DNA of 64,000 nt from Clostridiales bacterium (GTDB lineage Bacteria > Bacillota > Clostridia > Oscillospirales > Oscillospiraceae). The notes beneath the pieces were generated by a model, which saw only the letters and a program-made list of their open reading frames with translations, was not told the origin of the DNA and ran no database searches. Positions 8,063 through 15,579 of the stretch are shown in pieces. Positions within the stretch are counted from its first letter, which is position 1; every line of letters starts with the position of its first letter. Position numbers and translations under genes: made by a program. Location of the stretch: the NCBI GenBank assembly GCA_019423635.1, contig JAHZBA010000003.1, positions 62,001 through 126,000 on the forward strand. The letters run 5' to 3'.

Positions 8063-8944
8063 TCAATCCGCCTCCTCCGGCAGCTCCAGTGTAAAGCGTC
8101 CCAGCTTGCCTCCCCGGAACTCGTCCAGCAGGATCTTGGCCATCCGCTCCGTGTCCACCTCTCCGCCGGAGATCAGAAAGCCCCGTTTCCGTCCCGCCGC
8201 CTCCAGCAGGCGGTAGCCGTAGGCCACGTCGTTCTCCTCCGCCTCCCGCTCCGGCAGGGCCGGCAGCTTGTAGCCCGCCGTCAGGGCCTCGGGGTATCGC
8301 TGCCCCAGGTAGGCCATTAAATGGCAGCCCAGGGTCTCCACGTCCAGGATGTCGTCCTTCACCGCGCCGGTGTAGGCCAGGTTCAGCCCCACGCTCTGGT
8401 CCTCAAACTTCGGCCAGAGGATGCCGGGGGTGTCCAGCAGCTCCAGTCCCCGGTCGATGGGCACCCACTGCTTGGAGCGGGTGACGCCGGGGCGGTCCTC
8501 GGTTTTGGCGGTCTTCCGGCCCGCCACCTGGTTGATGAAGGTGGACTTGCCCACGTTGGGGATGCCCAGGATCATCACCCGGACCACCCGGCCTGTCTGC
8601 CCCTTCTCCGCGTAGGCGCGGAGCTTGTCCGCCAGAAGCTCCCGGACGGCGGCGGCAAACCTCGCCGTACCCCCGCCGCCCTTGGCGTTGGTCTCCAGCA
8701 CCGCGCAGCCCTGCCGCCGGAAGTGGGCGCTCCACAGCTTCGTGGCCGCCGGGTCCGCCTGATCCACCCGGTTCAGCACCACCAGCCGGGGCTTCCCCGC
8801 CGTCAAGCGGTCCACATCCGGGTTCCGGCTGGAGACGGGAATCCGGGCGTCCAGGATCTCGCACACCGCGTCCACGTTGCGCAGCTGCTCCGTAATCATC
8901 CGCCGGGTTTTGGTCATATGACCGGGATACCACTGGATGTTCAT
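8063..8944 (-). CDS. rbgA: Ribosome biogenesis GTPase RbgA/YlqF
   Basis: A 293-residue circularly permuted GTPase. The N-terminal 'IQWYPGHM' is a hallmark of RbgA; the G4 motif (LNRVDQ, a variant of NKxD) precedes the P-loop GIPNVGKST, followed by 'DTPGILWP' (G3). RbgA acts late in assembly of the 50S subunit. The start at 8944 gives the canonical N terminus; the open frame continues upstream through the signal peptidase gene without meaning. Neighbours lepB upstream and rnhB downstream match the conserved Firmicute order rplS-lepB-rbgA-rnhB. Confidence 0.96.
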   Translation of the reverse strand: MNIQWYPGHMTKTRRMITEQLRNVDAVCEILDARIPVSSRNPDVDRLTAGKPRLVVLNRVDQADPAATKLWSAHFRRQGCAVLETNAKGGGGTARFAAAVRELLADKLRAYAEKGQTGRVVRVMILGIPNVGKSTFINQVAGRKTAKTEDRPGVTRSKQWVPIDRGLELLDTPGILWPKFEDQSVGLNLAYTGAVKDDILDVETLGCHLMAYLGQRYPEALTAGYKLPALPEREAEENDVAYGYRLLEAAGRKRGFLISGGEVDTERMAKILLDEFRGGKLGRFTLELPEEAD

Positions 8945-8975
8945 GCTTCCTCCTCCCCGGCGCTCTGCGCGCTCG

Positions 8976-9575
8976 TTATGCGATGGTGCCGATCCGGTGA
9001 TAATCCCGCTCCCCCGTCTCCGAGTCGGGGCCGGGGAAGGCCAGAAGCACTGCCCGGCCGATGACATAGCGCGCATCCACGGTCCCAAGCCGGGAGTCCC
9101 GGCTGTCGTTGCTGTGGTTGCGGTTGTCCCCCATGACGAAGATGCTGCCCTTCGGCACCGTCAGGGGGAACTCCGTGCCCTCCTCCAGGAAGGTCAGGTC
9201 GTTGACGTAGTCCTCCTCCAGCGCCGCGCCGTCCACGTACACCACGCCGACGCCGAAATCGATGTCCACCGTCTGCCCCTCTGTGGCGATCACCCGCTTC
9301 ACAATGGGCTCTTCCAGGAAGGAGGCCTTCCGCAGCACCACCACGTCGCCGTACTGATAGTCGTGATAGAACATGGAGTTCAGCACCAGCAGCCGGTCCC
9401 CGTCCTGGAGGGTGGGCAGCATGGAAAAGCCGTCCACGCCGATCAGGCGGACCACAAAGGTGAAGATCACCACCACCGCCAGCACGGAGCACACCAGCGC
9501 CTGGACCCACTCATAGAGATCCCGGCCGCCGCTCTTCTTCTCCTGTTCGTTCTCCTGTTCGTTCTCCTTGCGCAT
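8976..9575 (-). CDS. lepB: Signal peptidase I (second of a tandem pair)
   Basis: A 199-residue type I signal peptidase. A charged N-terminal stretch (KENEQENEQEKK) is followed by one membrane helix (about 25-43) and the extracytoplasmic catalytic domain. The Ser-Lys dyad is S51 in 'GFSMLPTLQ' and K93 in 'IVKRVIATEG'; 'MGDNRNHSNDSRD' is box E. It cleaves signal peptides of exported proteins at the outer face of the membrane. The start at 9575 follows GAGGAG at good spacing. The upstream lepB paralogue ends 13 bp before, and rbgA begins 31 bp after. Confidence 0.95.
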   Translation of the reverse strand: MRKENEQENEQEKKSGGRDLYEWVQALVCSVLAVVVIFTFVVRLIGVDGFSMLPTLQDGDRLLVLNSMFYHDYQYGDVVVLRKASFLEEPIVKRVIATEGQTVDIDFGVGVVYVDGAALEEDYVNDLTFLEEGTEFPLTVPKGSIFVMGDNRNHSNDSRDSRLGTVDARYVIGRAVLLAFPGPDSETGERDYHRIGTIA

Positions 9576-9588
9576 CTCTTTAGTCTCC

Positions 9589-10170
9589 TCAATCCAGTCT
9601 TCCCATCCGGCTCCACTCCCGCCGGTCCAGCTCCACCGTCTCCCCCGGCACCGCCAGGAGCACCGCCCGGCCGATGACACAGCGGCTGTCCACGGGGCCC
9701 AGATCACTGCTGCGGCTGTCCTCGCTGTCGTTGCGGTTGTCCCCCATGAGAAACAGGCAGCCCTCCGGCACCGTCAGGGGAAACTCTACCCCCTCCGCCG
9801 TCCAGGTGGGCTCCCGGATGTAGGGCTCCGACAGCGCCGCGCCGTCCACGTACACCACGCCGGCGGGGAAGTCGATGTCCACCGTCTGCCCCTCCGTGGC
9901 GATGACCCGCTTCACGATGGGCGCGCCCCGGTTGAAATCCCCGCGGCGCACAATCAGGATGTCCCCCGCCCGGTACTCCCCGCACAGCAGGCTGTTCACC
10001 ACCACCAGCAGGTCCCCGTCCTGGAGGGTCTCCCGCATGGACTCCCCGTCCACCCGGATCATCCGGACACCGAAAGTAAACACCATCACCGCAATCACTA
10101 CCGCGCACAGCATGGACTGCAGCCACTCATAGGCGCCCCGGCCCGGGGTTTTCGATGTCTCAGCGGTCAT
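9589..10170 (-). CDS. lepB: Signal peptidase I (first of a tandem pair)
   Basis: A 193-residue type I signal peptidase paralogous to the next gene. One membrane helix (about 17-36) precedes the catalytic domain with S44 in 'GESMRETLQ' and K87 in 'IVKRVIATEG'; 'MGDNRNDSEDSR' matches box E. The two copies share the central block almost unchanged ('KRVIATEGQTVDIDF') but differ in N terminus and substrate-groove residues, consistent with an old duplication and some specialisation. Start ATG at 10170 follows GGGGGAGGG; an in-frame ATG 11 codons earlier is less well placed. Confidence 0.94.
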   Translation of the reverse strand: MTAETSKTPGRGAYEWLQSMLCAVVIAVMVFTFGVRMIRVDGESMRETLQDGDLLVVVNSLLCGEYRAGDILIVRRGDFNRGAPIVKRVIATEGQTVDIDFPAGVVYVDGAALSEPYIREPTWTAEGVEFPLTVPEGCLFLMGDNRNDSEDSRSSDLGPVDSRCVIGRAVLLAVPGETVELDRREWSRMGRLD

Positions 10171-10302
10171 AGGCCCTCCCCCAGCCCCCGCCGGGGCCTC
10201 CATGAGATGTCTCTTTGCTCAACTTGGACAGTATAGCAAAAAAAACGCGCTTTCACAAGGGATGTTCCCAAATTTTCCGCACCCGTCTCACGAATTTGAT
10301 AC

Positions 10303-10416
10303 GTAGGGCGCGACGACCCCGGCGCGCCGCGATTTGCGACGGAACCGCGGCGGAAACGCCGTGTCTTACGGCAGATTTCCGTAAATTTATGGCGCGCCGG
10401 GGTCGTCGCGCCCTAC
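10303..10416. repeat. Terminal-inverted-repeat element (GTAGGGCGCG type)
   Basis: A 114-bp element bounded by perfect 26-bp inverted repeats (10303-10328 and 10391-10416, beginning GTAGGGCGCGACGACC). The interior holds two smaller inverted repeats, GGCGGAAACGCC and TTACGG/CCGTAA. It lies in the 505-bp gap between lepB and rplS. The remaining part of the gap, 10417-10672, is G+C-rich with no gene I can support. Confidence 0.85.
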
Positions 10417-10672
10417 AAAAGGGGAACATCTGACTTCATGAGACGGGCGTGCCAAATTTTCTTCCCGATCCGGGCGCTCCGGGGAACCTTTTGCGGGGCG
10501 AAGGCGGTGTGGAAGAGGACGCCCTTTCGCCGCGGGGCCTGCGGCCTCCAAAGATTCCGCGGGCCTCCCCGCGATGCAGCGGGGAAACCGGGCCGAAGCG
10601 GGGGATCTCCCGCCGGCTGCCGCAAATGCGGCCGGCGGCCCTCCGTCCGCTCCCGCCCGGATTTCAGACATG

Positions 10673-10701
10673 AAAAAAGAGAGGCAGCGCCTCTCTTTTT
10701 T
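10673..10701 (-). terminator. Intrinsic terminator of rplS
   Basis: On the minus strand, 8 bp after the rplS stop, an AAAAGAGAGGC / GCCTCTCTTTT stem with a two-base loop runs into a T-tract. The A and T flanks make it a bidirectional-looking terminator. Confidence 0.85.
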
Positions 10702-10708
10702 GTTGGAA

Positions 10709-11050
10709 TCACAGCTTTTCCTTGAGCTTGGCGCCCTTGCCCACGCGGCCGCGCAGATAGTACAGCTTCGCCCGGCGGACCTTGCCGTTGCGGACCACCT
10801 CAATGTGGTCGATGGAGGGGGAGTGGATGGGGAACACCTTCTCCACGCCCACGCCGTAGGAAATGCGGCGGACGGTGATGGTCTCCTCGATGCCGCCGTG
10901 CTTCTTGGCAATGACGGTGCCCTCGAAGACCTGGATGCGCTCCCGGGAGCCCTCCTTGACCTTCACGTGGACACGGACGGTGTCGCCGATCTGGACCTTG
11001 GGCGCCTCGGCGGACAGGGCTTCCTTGTTCAGTTCATAGATGAGATTCAT
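10709..11050 (-). CDS. rplS: 50S ribosomal protein L19
   Basis: A 113-residue L19, normal length. Family blocks are visible: 'GDTVRVHVKVKEG', 'RIQVFEGTVIAKKHGG', 'TVRRISYGVGVEKVFPIHSP' and the C-terminal 'GKVRRAKLYYLR'. L19 sits at the interface of the ribosomal subunits. The ATG at 11050 follows AGGAGG; the longer open frame upstream covers the leader and promoter. A sigma-A promoter at 11143-11171 and a terminator at 10673-10701 make it a single-gene transcript. Confidence 0.97.
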   Translation of the reverse strand: MNLIYELNKEALSAEAPKVQIGDTVRVHVKVKEGSRERIQVFEGTVIAKKHGGIEETITVRRISYGVGVEKVFPIHSPSIDHIEVVRNGKVRRAKLYYLRGRVGKGAKLKEKL

Positions 11051-11142
11051 GGGTCTGCTTCCTCCTGTTTGATAGGCGTTCATGCCGTGTTTTTCCCGCA
11101 GCTTTCCGCGGACGGCAGAGGACCGCCCTTTGTAGCCTGAAT

Positions 11143-11171
11143 AGGATACCACAAACTCTGTCGAAATGCAA
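11143..11171 (-). promoter_or_regulatory. Sigma-A-type promoter of rplS
   Basis: On the minus strand, TTGCAT (11166-11171), a 17-bp spacer and TATCCT (11143-11148). It lies about 95 bp before the rplS start codon and faces it. Confidence 0.6.
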
Positions 11172-11299
11172 GTGTTTTTTCGAAGAGTTTTGCAGGAGGC
11201 GTTTTACGCAGCTTTGACAGGGAAGCCTCCCTTGTATTTCCGCCGTCTTTTGAAATCCTCCGGCGCGGAAAGGCGGGCGAACGCCGCTCTCCTGCGCGT

Positions 11300-11896
11300 T
11301 CAGCCGTGGGGCCACACCAGACTGAGGGCGCAGAGCGCCAGCGCGGCGGCCATGGCGATGTCCACAACCCGCCCGTGGTCCGCAAACAGCTTTTGCAGCG
11401 CCGCGCCGGCGAAGAGCCACACCAGATTGGCAACGGGCCCTGTGAAGGGCAAAAACAGCCCCGTCAGCAGCAGCGCTTTCAGGGAGTGGGTATAGGGCAG
11501 CACATAGGACGACAGCGCCACCGTGCAGAACACCATGATCTTCACATTGGTCAGCTGCACCAGCACGCCCCGGAAGAAGCTGGGGGCCGCCGCCTCCCGC
11601 CGGGCCGGGTCCGCGGAGGCCCGGAGGGTATGCCAGGCCATCCAGAGAAGATACGCCGCCCCCAGCCAGGACAGCACCGCCACGGACTCGTCCAGCACCG
11701 CGCCCAGGAGGTACGTCACCGCCACGGAGCCCATGGACACCAGGAAGAAACCGGTGAACAGCCCCCGCCACTGCCGCAGGGCCGGTCCCCTGCCGTACCG
11801 GATCGCGGCGGAGAGGGAGCAGAGGTTGGCGGGACCGGGGGTGATGGCGCCGATATAGCAGTAGACGAGGAACGAGGGAATCATGGAAGCCGGCAT
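11300..11896 (-). CDS. LysE/RhtB-family amino acid exporter
   Basis: A 198-residue membrane protein with about six hydrophobic segments. The first segment carries 'GAITPGPANLCSLSAA', the LysE-family PGP signature, and 'QLTNVKIMVF' matches the central conserved loop. Such proteins export basic or hydroxy amino acids, or other small metabolites, by proton antiport. It is divergent from a LysR-type regulator, the usual arrangement for lysE/lysG pairs, so that regulator is likely to control it. An in-frame GTG three codons earlier is possible; the ATG at 11896 has the better spaced AAGGA. Confidence 0.88.
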   Translation of the reverse strand: MPASMIPSFLVYCYIGAITPGPANLCSLSAAIRYGRGPALRQWRGLFTGFFLVSMGSVAVTYLLGAVLDESVAVLSWLGAAYLLWMAWHTLRASADPARREAAAPSFFRGVLVQLTNVKIMVFCTVALSSYVLPYTHSLKALLLTGLFLPFTGPVANLVWLFAGAALQKLFADHGRVVDIAMAAALALCALSLVWPHG

Positions 11897-12017
11897 GGAC
11901 AGCACATCCTTTTTCGTCTTGGAGATGCTACCATCATACCAGCGAAAAACCCATTTGAAAAGCCAAACTTTTTGAAGTATACTATTGAAAAAACCGATGA
12001 AACGGAGGTGGTCTCCA

Positions 12018-12899
12018 ATGGAACTGAAACACCTGCGGACCTTTCAGACCGTGGTGGATCAGGGCAGCTACCAGCGGGCGGCGGAGGCCCTGAACTACAC
12101 CCAGTCCACCATCACCGCCCAGATTCAGCAGCTGGAGGCGGAGCTGGGGGTCCCCCTCTTTGAGCGGGTGGGCCGTCGGATGTGCCTGACGGAGGCGGGC
12201 CGGCAGGCGCTGCCCCAGGTCCGGGAGCTGCTTTTGGCGGCGGACCGCCTGGCGGGACTGAACCGCCGGAACACCCTCCCGGCGGGAACGCTGCGGGTGG
12301 ACATGGCGGAGACGCTGCTGTGCTATCAGATGCAGCCGGTGATCCGGGCCTTCCGGGAGCAGGCGCCCCAGGTGCGTCTGATTCTGCGCAGCCGCAACTG
12401 CCTCCAGATCCCGGAGAACGTCCGCACCGGCGCCTGCGACCTGGGAGTGGGCTACGACATGGACTGGAGCCGGGAGGCCCTGGAGGTGGAGCCTCTGGGG
12501 GCCTATGACCTGGTGCTGCTGGCCTCGCCGGACTTCGCCCACCCGGACTTTGTGACGCCGGGCCAGCGAAAGCCCGTGTCGCTCATCACCGACGAGCCGG
12601 ACAGCCTCTTCCGCCGCCAGCTGGAGGACTACCTCCGGGAGCGGGAGATCACCCTGGATGTGACGCTGGAGCTGTGGAGCATTGAGACCATCAAGCGCTG
12701 CGTCATGAGCAACCTGGGCTTCACCTTCCTCCCCCGGTTCGTGGCCCGGGAGGAGCTGGCCGCCGGGACGCTGACGGAGCTGCCCATTCCCATCTCCGGC
12801 CCCCGGCAGACCCTGTGCGCCTGGCGCAGGCACCGCTGGGTCAGCCCCGCCATGGAGCTGTTTCTCCGGCTGCTGCGGGAGCACCTGCCGGAGACCTGA
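12018..12899 (+). CDS. LysR-family transcriptional regulator
   Basis: A 293-residue LysR-type regulator. The N-terminal winged helix-turn-helix is clear ('LKHLRTFQTVVDQGSYQRAAEALNYTQSTIT' region, residues 3-33, then 'LEAELGVPLFER'); the rest is a periplasmic-binding-protein-like effector domain. The start ATG at 12018 follows GGAGGT; the longer open frame adds 11 residues before the family start. Divergent from the LysE-type exporter across a 121-bp intergenic region, where it probably binds. The effector is not identifiable. Confidence 0.93.
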   Translation: MELKHLRTFQTVVDQGSYQRAAEALNYTQSTITAQIQQLEAELGVPLFERVGRRMCLTEAGRQALPQVRELLLAADRLAGLNRRNTLPAGTLRVDMAETLLCYQMQPVIRAFREQAPQVRLILRSRNCLQIPENVRTGACDLGVGYDMDWSREALEVEPLGAYDLVLLASPDFAHPDFVTPGQRKPVSLITDEPDSLFRRQLEDYLREREITLDVTLELWSIETIKRCVMSNLGFTFLPRFVAREELAAGTLTELPIPISGPRQTLCAWRRHRWVSPAMELFLRLLREHLPET

Positions 12900-12907
12900 C
12901 CGGGCGC

Positions 12908-13192
12908 TCAAAAGCGCTTGCGCCGCTTTCTCTCCAGGGCGGGGTCCCGGCGCTGGAAGGGCTTGTCGATCAGAATGATGTCGTCCCCGATCCGCTGGAT
13001 GCACTCCCAGGGGATATAGTACTCCTCCCCCCTGCCGAAAAGCCCGAAGAACCGGCCGGGGCCATAGACCACAATGGCAACCACCTGTCCCTCCGGAATC
13101 CGGATGTCCACATCCGCCACAAAGCCCAGGCGGCAGCCGTCGCAGATGTTGATGACCTCCTTGCGCCGCAATCCCTGAATCCTGCACTGCAT
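12908..13192 (-). CDS. YlmC/YmxH-family PRC-barrel sporulation protein
   Basis: A 94-residue protein with the YlmC/YmxH signature: 'CRIQGLRRKEVINICDGCRLGFVADVDI' region at the N terminus, then 'WECIQRIGDDIILID', a PRC-barrel fold. Members are widespread in endospore formers, often near sporulation sigma factor genes, as here next to sigG. The Arg/Lys-rich end (RKRRKRF) is typical. ATG at 13192 follows GGAGG at normal spacing. Biochemical function is unknown. Confidence 0.85.
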   Translation of the reverse strand: MQCRIQGLRRKEVINICDGCRLGFVADVDIRIPEGQVVAIVVYGPGRFFGLFGRGEEYYIPWECIQRIGDDIILIDKPFQRRDPALERKRRKRF

Positions 13193-13293
13193 GGTGTGTC
13201 CCTCCTTCCAAGTCCTCATGCAGACCGATCATATCCCCACTCTATGCGAACCCGGCGCTGTCCTATCACCCCAGAAAGCGACAAAAGCTCCCA

Positions 13294-13323
13294 GTATAGG
13301 AAAATCCGGCGGCGGTCATACTG
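13294..13323 (+). promoter_or_regulatory. Candidate SigF/SigG-type promoter of sigG
   Basis: GTATA (13294-13298), an 18-bp spacer and CATACTG (13317-13323) match the forespore consensus (GnATA and CATnnTA) at all but the last position, about 38 bp before the sigG start. Autoregulation of sigG by SigG/SigF is known in Bacillus; the assignment here is by sequence only. Confidence 0.45.
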
Positions 13324-13360
13324 ACCTCAGCAACTTTTGTGAGGTCAGGGGGACGCTTTC

Positions 13361-14131
13361 ATGCAGGGAAAAGTGGAGATTGCGGGGGTGAACACCGCAA
13401 AGCTGAAGGTCCTGAAAAATGACGAGACCATGGAGCTGCTGCGGCGGACCAAGGAGGGCGACCAGGAGGCCCGGCGGACGCTGATTGAGGGGAATCTCAG
13501 GCTGGTGCTCTCCGTGATCCAGCGGTTTTCCGGCCGCGGGGAGAACGCCGACGATCTCTTTCAGGTGGGCTGTGTGGGGCTCATCAAGGCCATTGACAAC
13601 TTTGACATCAGCCAGAAGGTGCGCTTTTCCACCTACGGCGTGCCCATGATTATCGGTGAGATCCGGCGCTACCTCCGGGACAACAGCGCCATCCGGGTCT
13701 CCCGCAGTATGCGGGACACGGCCTACCGGGTCCTCCAGGCCCGGGACCGCCTGATCGCCGAGAGCCAGCGGGAGCCCACCGTGGAGCAGATCGCCAGGGA
13801 GCTGGGCATCCCCCGGGAGGAGGTGGTCTTCGCCATGGACGCCATTGTGGACCCCGTCTCCCTCTACGAGCCGGTCTACGCCGACGGCGGCGACACGGTG
13901 TGCGTCATGGACCAGGTCAGCGACACCAAGAACACCGACGAGCACTGGACGGACCGCATCGCCCTGAAGGACGCCCTGGAGCGGCTGGACGAGCGGGAGC
14001 GGCGGATTCTGTCTCTGCGGTTCTACGAGGGCAAGACCCAGATGGAGGTCTCCGCCGAGGTGGGAATCTCCCAGGCCCAGGTGTCCCGGCTGGAGAAGGG
14101 CGCCATCAACACCATCAAGAAGAATATTTAG
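13361..14131 (+). CDS. sigG: RNA polymerase sporulation sigma factor SigG
   Basis: A 256-residue forespore sigma factor. The short N-terminal 'KVEIAGVNTAKLKVLKN' is diagnostic of SigG. Region 2 follows ('DDLFQVGCVGLIKAIDNFD', 'KFSTYGVPMIIGEIRR'-like), then region 3 and region 4 with the C-terminal helix-turn-helix ('EVSAEVGISQAQVSRLEKG'). SigG directs late forespore genes, including small acid-soluble spore proteins such as the one at 54094-54291. The gene is preceded by a forespore-type promoter and followed by an unusual run of hairpins. Its presence shows the organism, or its recent ancestor, sporulates. Confidence 0.96.
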   Translation: MQGKVEIAGVNTAKLKVLKNDETMELLRRTKEGDQEARRTLIEGNLRLVLSVIQRFSGRGENADDLFQVGCVGLIKAIDNFDISQKVRFSTYGVPMIIGEIRRYLRDNSAIRVSRSMRDTAYRVLQARDRLIAESQREPTVEQIARELGIPREEVVFAMDAIVDPVSLYEPVYADGGDTVCVMDQVSDTKNTDEHWTDRIALKDALERLDERERRILSLRFYEGKTQMEVSAEVGISQAQVSRLEKGAINTIKKNI

Positions 14132-14341
14132 GGGGCGGCTTTGGCCGCCCCTCAGCTTATCGAAAATACTTTTCGATAAGCTGAGGGGGATTTTCAGAAC
14201 TTCAAAAAGTTCTGAAAATCCCTGATTAAAATGGCGCAGGGAACCCCTCCTGGGTTCCCCGCACACACCCCTCCTTCCCGTTTTCCAGGATTTTACCCTT
14301 TTCCGACAGCCTGAGGGGGGCGGCCAAGGCCGCCCCCTTTT
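14132..14341 (+). terminator. Run of five hairpins downstream of sigG
   Basis: Successive perfect or near-perfect stems: 14132-14151 (GGGGCGGC/GCCGCCCC), 14151-14185 (CTCAGCTTATCGAAAA/TTTTCGATAAGCTGAG), 14189-14220 (GATTTTCAGAACTT/AAGTTCTGAAAATC), about 14236-14259 (GGGAACCC/GGGTTCCC) and 14316-14341 (GGGGGCGGCC/GGCCGCCCCC followed by TTTT). The first and last are near copies of each other. Together with the parS site this fills the 362-bp gap 14132-14493, which holds no gene. Confidence 0.6.
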
Positions 14342-14382
14342 CCGTCTGCCGGGGAGACGTCCGTCCTCCTCCCCGGCCGGAA

Positions 14383-14398
14383 TGTTTCACGTGAAACA
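14383..14398. promoter_or_regulatory. parS chromosome-partitioning site (ParB/Spo0J binding)
   Basis: TGTTTCACGTGAAACA is a perfect 16-bp match to the near-universal parS consensus TGTTnCACGTGAAACA. Such sites load ParB and SMC and cluster around the replication origin, so this window is probably in the origin-proximal part of the chromosome (inference). Confidence 0.9.
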
Positions 14399-14435
14399 TT
14401 TGTTCGAACTCGTGGGCAGACCGGCGCCGGGCCAT

Positions 14436-14464
14436 TTGACAGCCCTCCTCCTTCGGTTTAAAAT
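14436..14464 (+). promoter_or_regulatory. Sigma-A-type promoter of the GNAT-thioesterase gene
   Basis: TTGACA (14436-14441), a 17-bp spacer and TAAAAT (14459-14464), about 30 bp upstream of the ATG at 14494. The predicted transcript would have a leader of roughly 22 nt. Confidence 0.7.
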
Positions 14465-14493
14465 GGGGAAAACGAATTGCGGGAGGACAGCCT

Positions 14494-15402
14494 ATGGAGA
14501 TTCAAACCGCGCGTCCGGAGGAGCTGGACGCCATCATGGACATCTACCGCCAGGCGAGGCAGTACATGCGCCAAAGCGGAAACCTCACCCAGTGGACAGA
14601 CGGCTACCCGGACCGGGCGCTGATTGCCCAGGACATCGGGCTGGGCTTTTGCCATACCGTCTGGGACGGCGCCGCCCTGATCGGGGCCTTCTGCTTCTTC
14701 CACGGCCGGGACGTGGAGCCCACCTATGCCCGCATCGACGGCGCCTGGCTGGACGGCGGCCCTTACGGGGTCGTCCACCGGATCGCCTCCACGGGGGCGG
14801 TTCCCGGGGTGCTGGCGGCCTGCTGCGACTGGTGTCTGCGGCGGTGCTCCAGCCTGCGGATCGACACCCACCGGGACAACCGGCCCATGCAGAGGGCTCT
14901 GGAGCGGTACGGCTTCCAATACTGCGGCGTCATTGCGATTCAGGACGGCACGGAGCGCCTTGCCTATCAGTTCCTCTCCCCGGCCGCCGCGGAGCTTGAA
15001 AAATTTGTGGCCTACCGGAACAAGAAGAACCGCTTTGCCGCCCGGATGGGCATGACGGTGCAGTCCATCTCCCCCATGGGGGCCGTGGCGGTCAAGACCA
15101 TCGGCGAGGAGGATCTGAACCCCCTGGGCCGGGCCCACGGCGGAGTCTATTTCACCATGGCCGACACGGCCGCCGGCTCCGCCATGGCGGCCAAGGGGTA
15201 CGGGGCGGTGACGGTGAACGCCTCCTACCACTTCTTCCGCAGCGCCCAGGTGGGCGACCGGGTCACCGCGGAGGCGGCGGAGGTGAAGTCCGGGAGGACC
15301 ATCTGCGTGTATGAGGTGCGGGTGACGGACCAGGCCGGGCACCTGCTGGGGACGGGGACGTTTACATTTTACCGGCTGGAGGAAAAGATTCAGCTCTCGT
15401 AG
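14494..15402 (+). CDS. Fusion of a GNAT acetyltransferase and a PaaI-type hotdog thioesterase
   Basis: A 302-residue two-domain protein. Residues 1 to about 165 form a GNAT N-acetyltransferase domain (MEIQTARPEELDAIMDIYRQ start; 'IDTHRDNRPMQRALERYGF' is the typical acceptor-end motif). From about 180 to the end is a hotdog-fold acyl-CoA thioesterase of the PaaI group: 'LNPLGRAHGGVYFTMADTA' carries the HGG motif and catalytic-type Asp, followed by 'ASYHFFRSAQVGDRVTA'. The domains lie in one uninterrupted frame and are linked by 'YRNKKNRFAARMGMTV'. Both activities use acyl-CoA, so a combined function in acyl transfer or hydrolysis is possible, but the substrate is unknown. Its own promoter lies just upstream. 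Confidence 0.88.
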   Translation: MEIQTARPEELDAIMDIYRQARQYMRQSGNLTQWTDGYPDRALIAQDIGLGFCHTVWDGAALIGAFCFFHGRDVEPTYARIDGAWLDGGPYGVVHRIASTGAVPGVLAACCDWCLRRCSSLRIDTHRDNRPMQRALERYGFQYCGVIAIQDGTERLAYQFLSPAAAELEKFVAYRNKKNRFAARMGMTVQSISPMGAVAVKTIGEEDLNPLGRAHGGVYFTMADTAAGSAMAAKGYGAVTVNASYHFFRSAQVGDRVTAEAAEVKSGRTICVYEVRVTDQAGHLLGTGTFTFYRLEEKIQLS

Positions 15403-15420
15403 ACGGTACGGCGGGATTCC

Positions 15421-15579
15421 GTAGGGGCGGATATCATCCGCCCGTCCAAAGAGAGGGTACGTAGGGGCGGTTATCAACCGCCCGTCCAAAGGGAGGGTAC
15501 GTAGGGGCGGATATCATCCGCCCGCTCTCCGGAAGCTCCGGAGTTCCCATAGGACGGGCGGATAATATCCGCCCCTACG
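15421..15579. repeat. Tandem and inverted 'GTAGGGGCGG' palindromic repeats
   Basis: Two exact-length 40-bp direct units (15421-15460, 15461-15500) and a third partial one from 15501, each starting GTAGGGGCGG, with a palindromic core (ATATCAT or TTATCAA) flanked by GGCGG/CCGCC; an inverted copy closes the array at 15552-15579. The units differ by compensatory changes in the core that keep the palindrome. With the pseudogene and the next element this occupies the 775-bp gap 15403-16177. Confidence 0.9.

Noticed and set aside
10438..10725. Small open frames in the lepB-rplS gap
   Set aside because: They overlap the terminator or repeats, have no ribosome binding site and show no family-like pattern.
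15421..15579. Possible CRISPR-like array of repeats
   Set aside because: Units are joined directly, without unique spacers, and lie next to their inverted copy. They are palindromic dispersed elements, not a CRISPR array.
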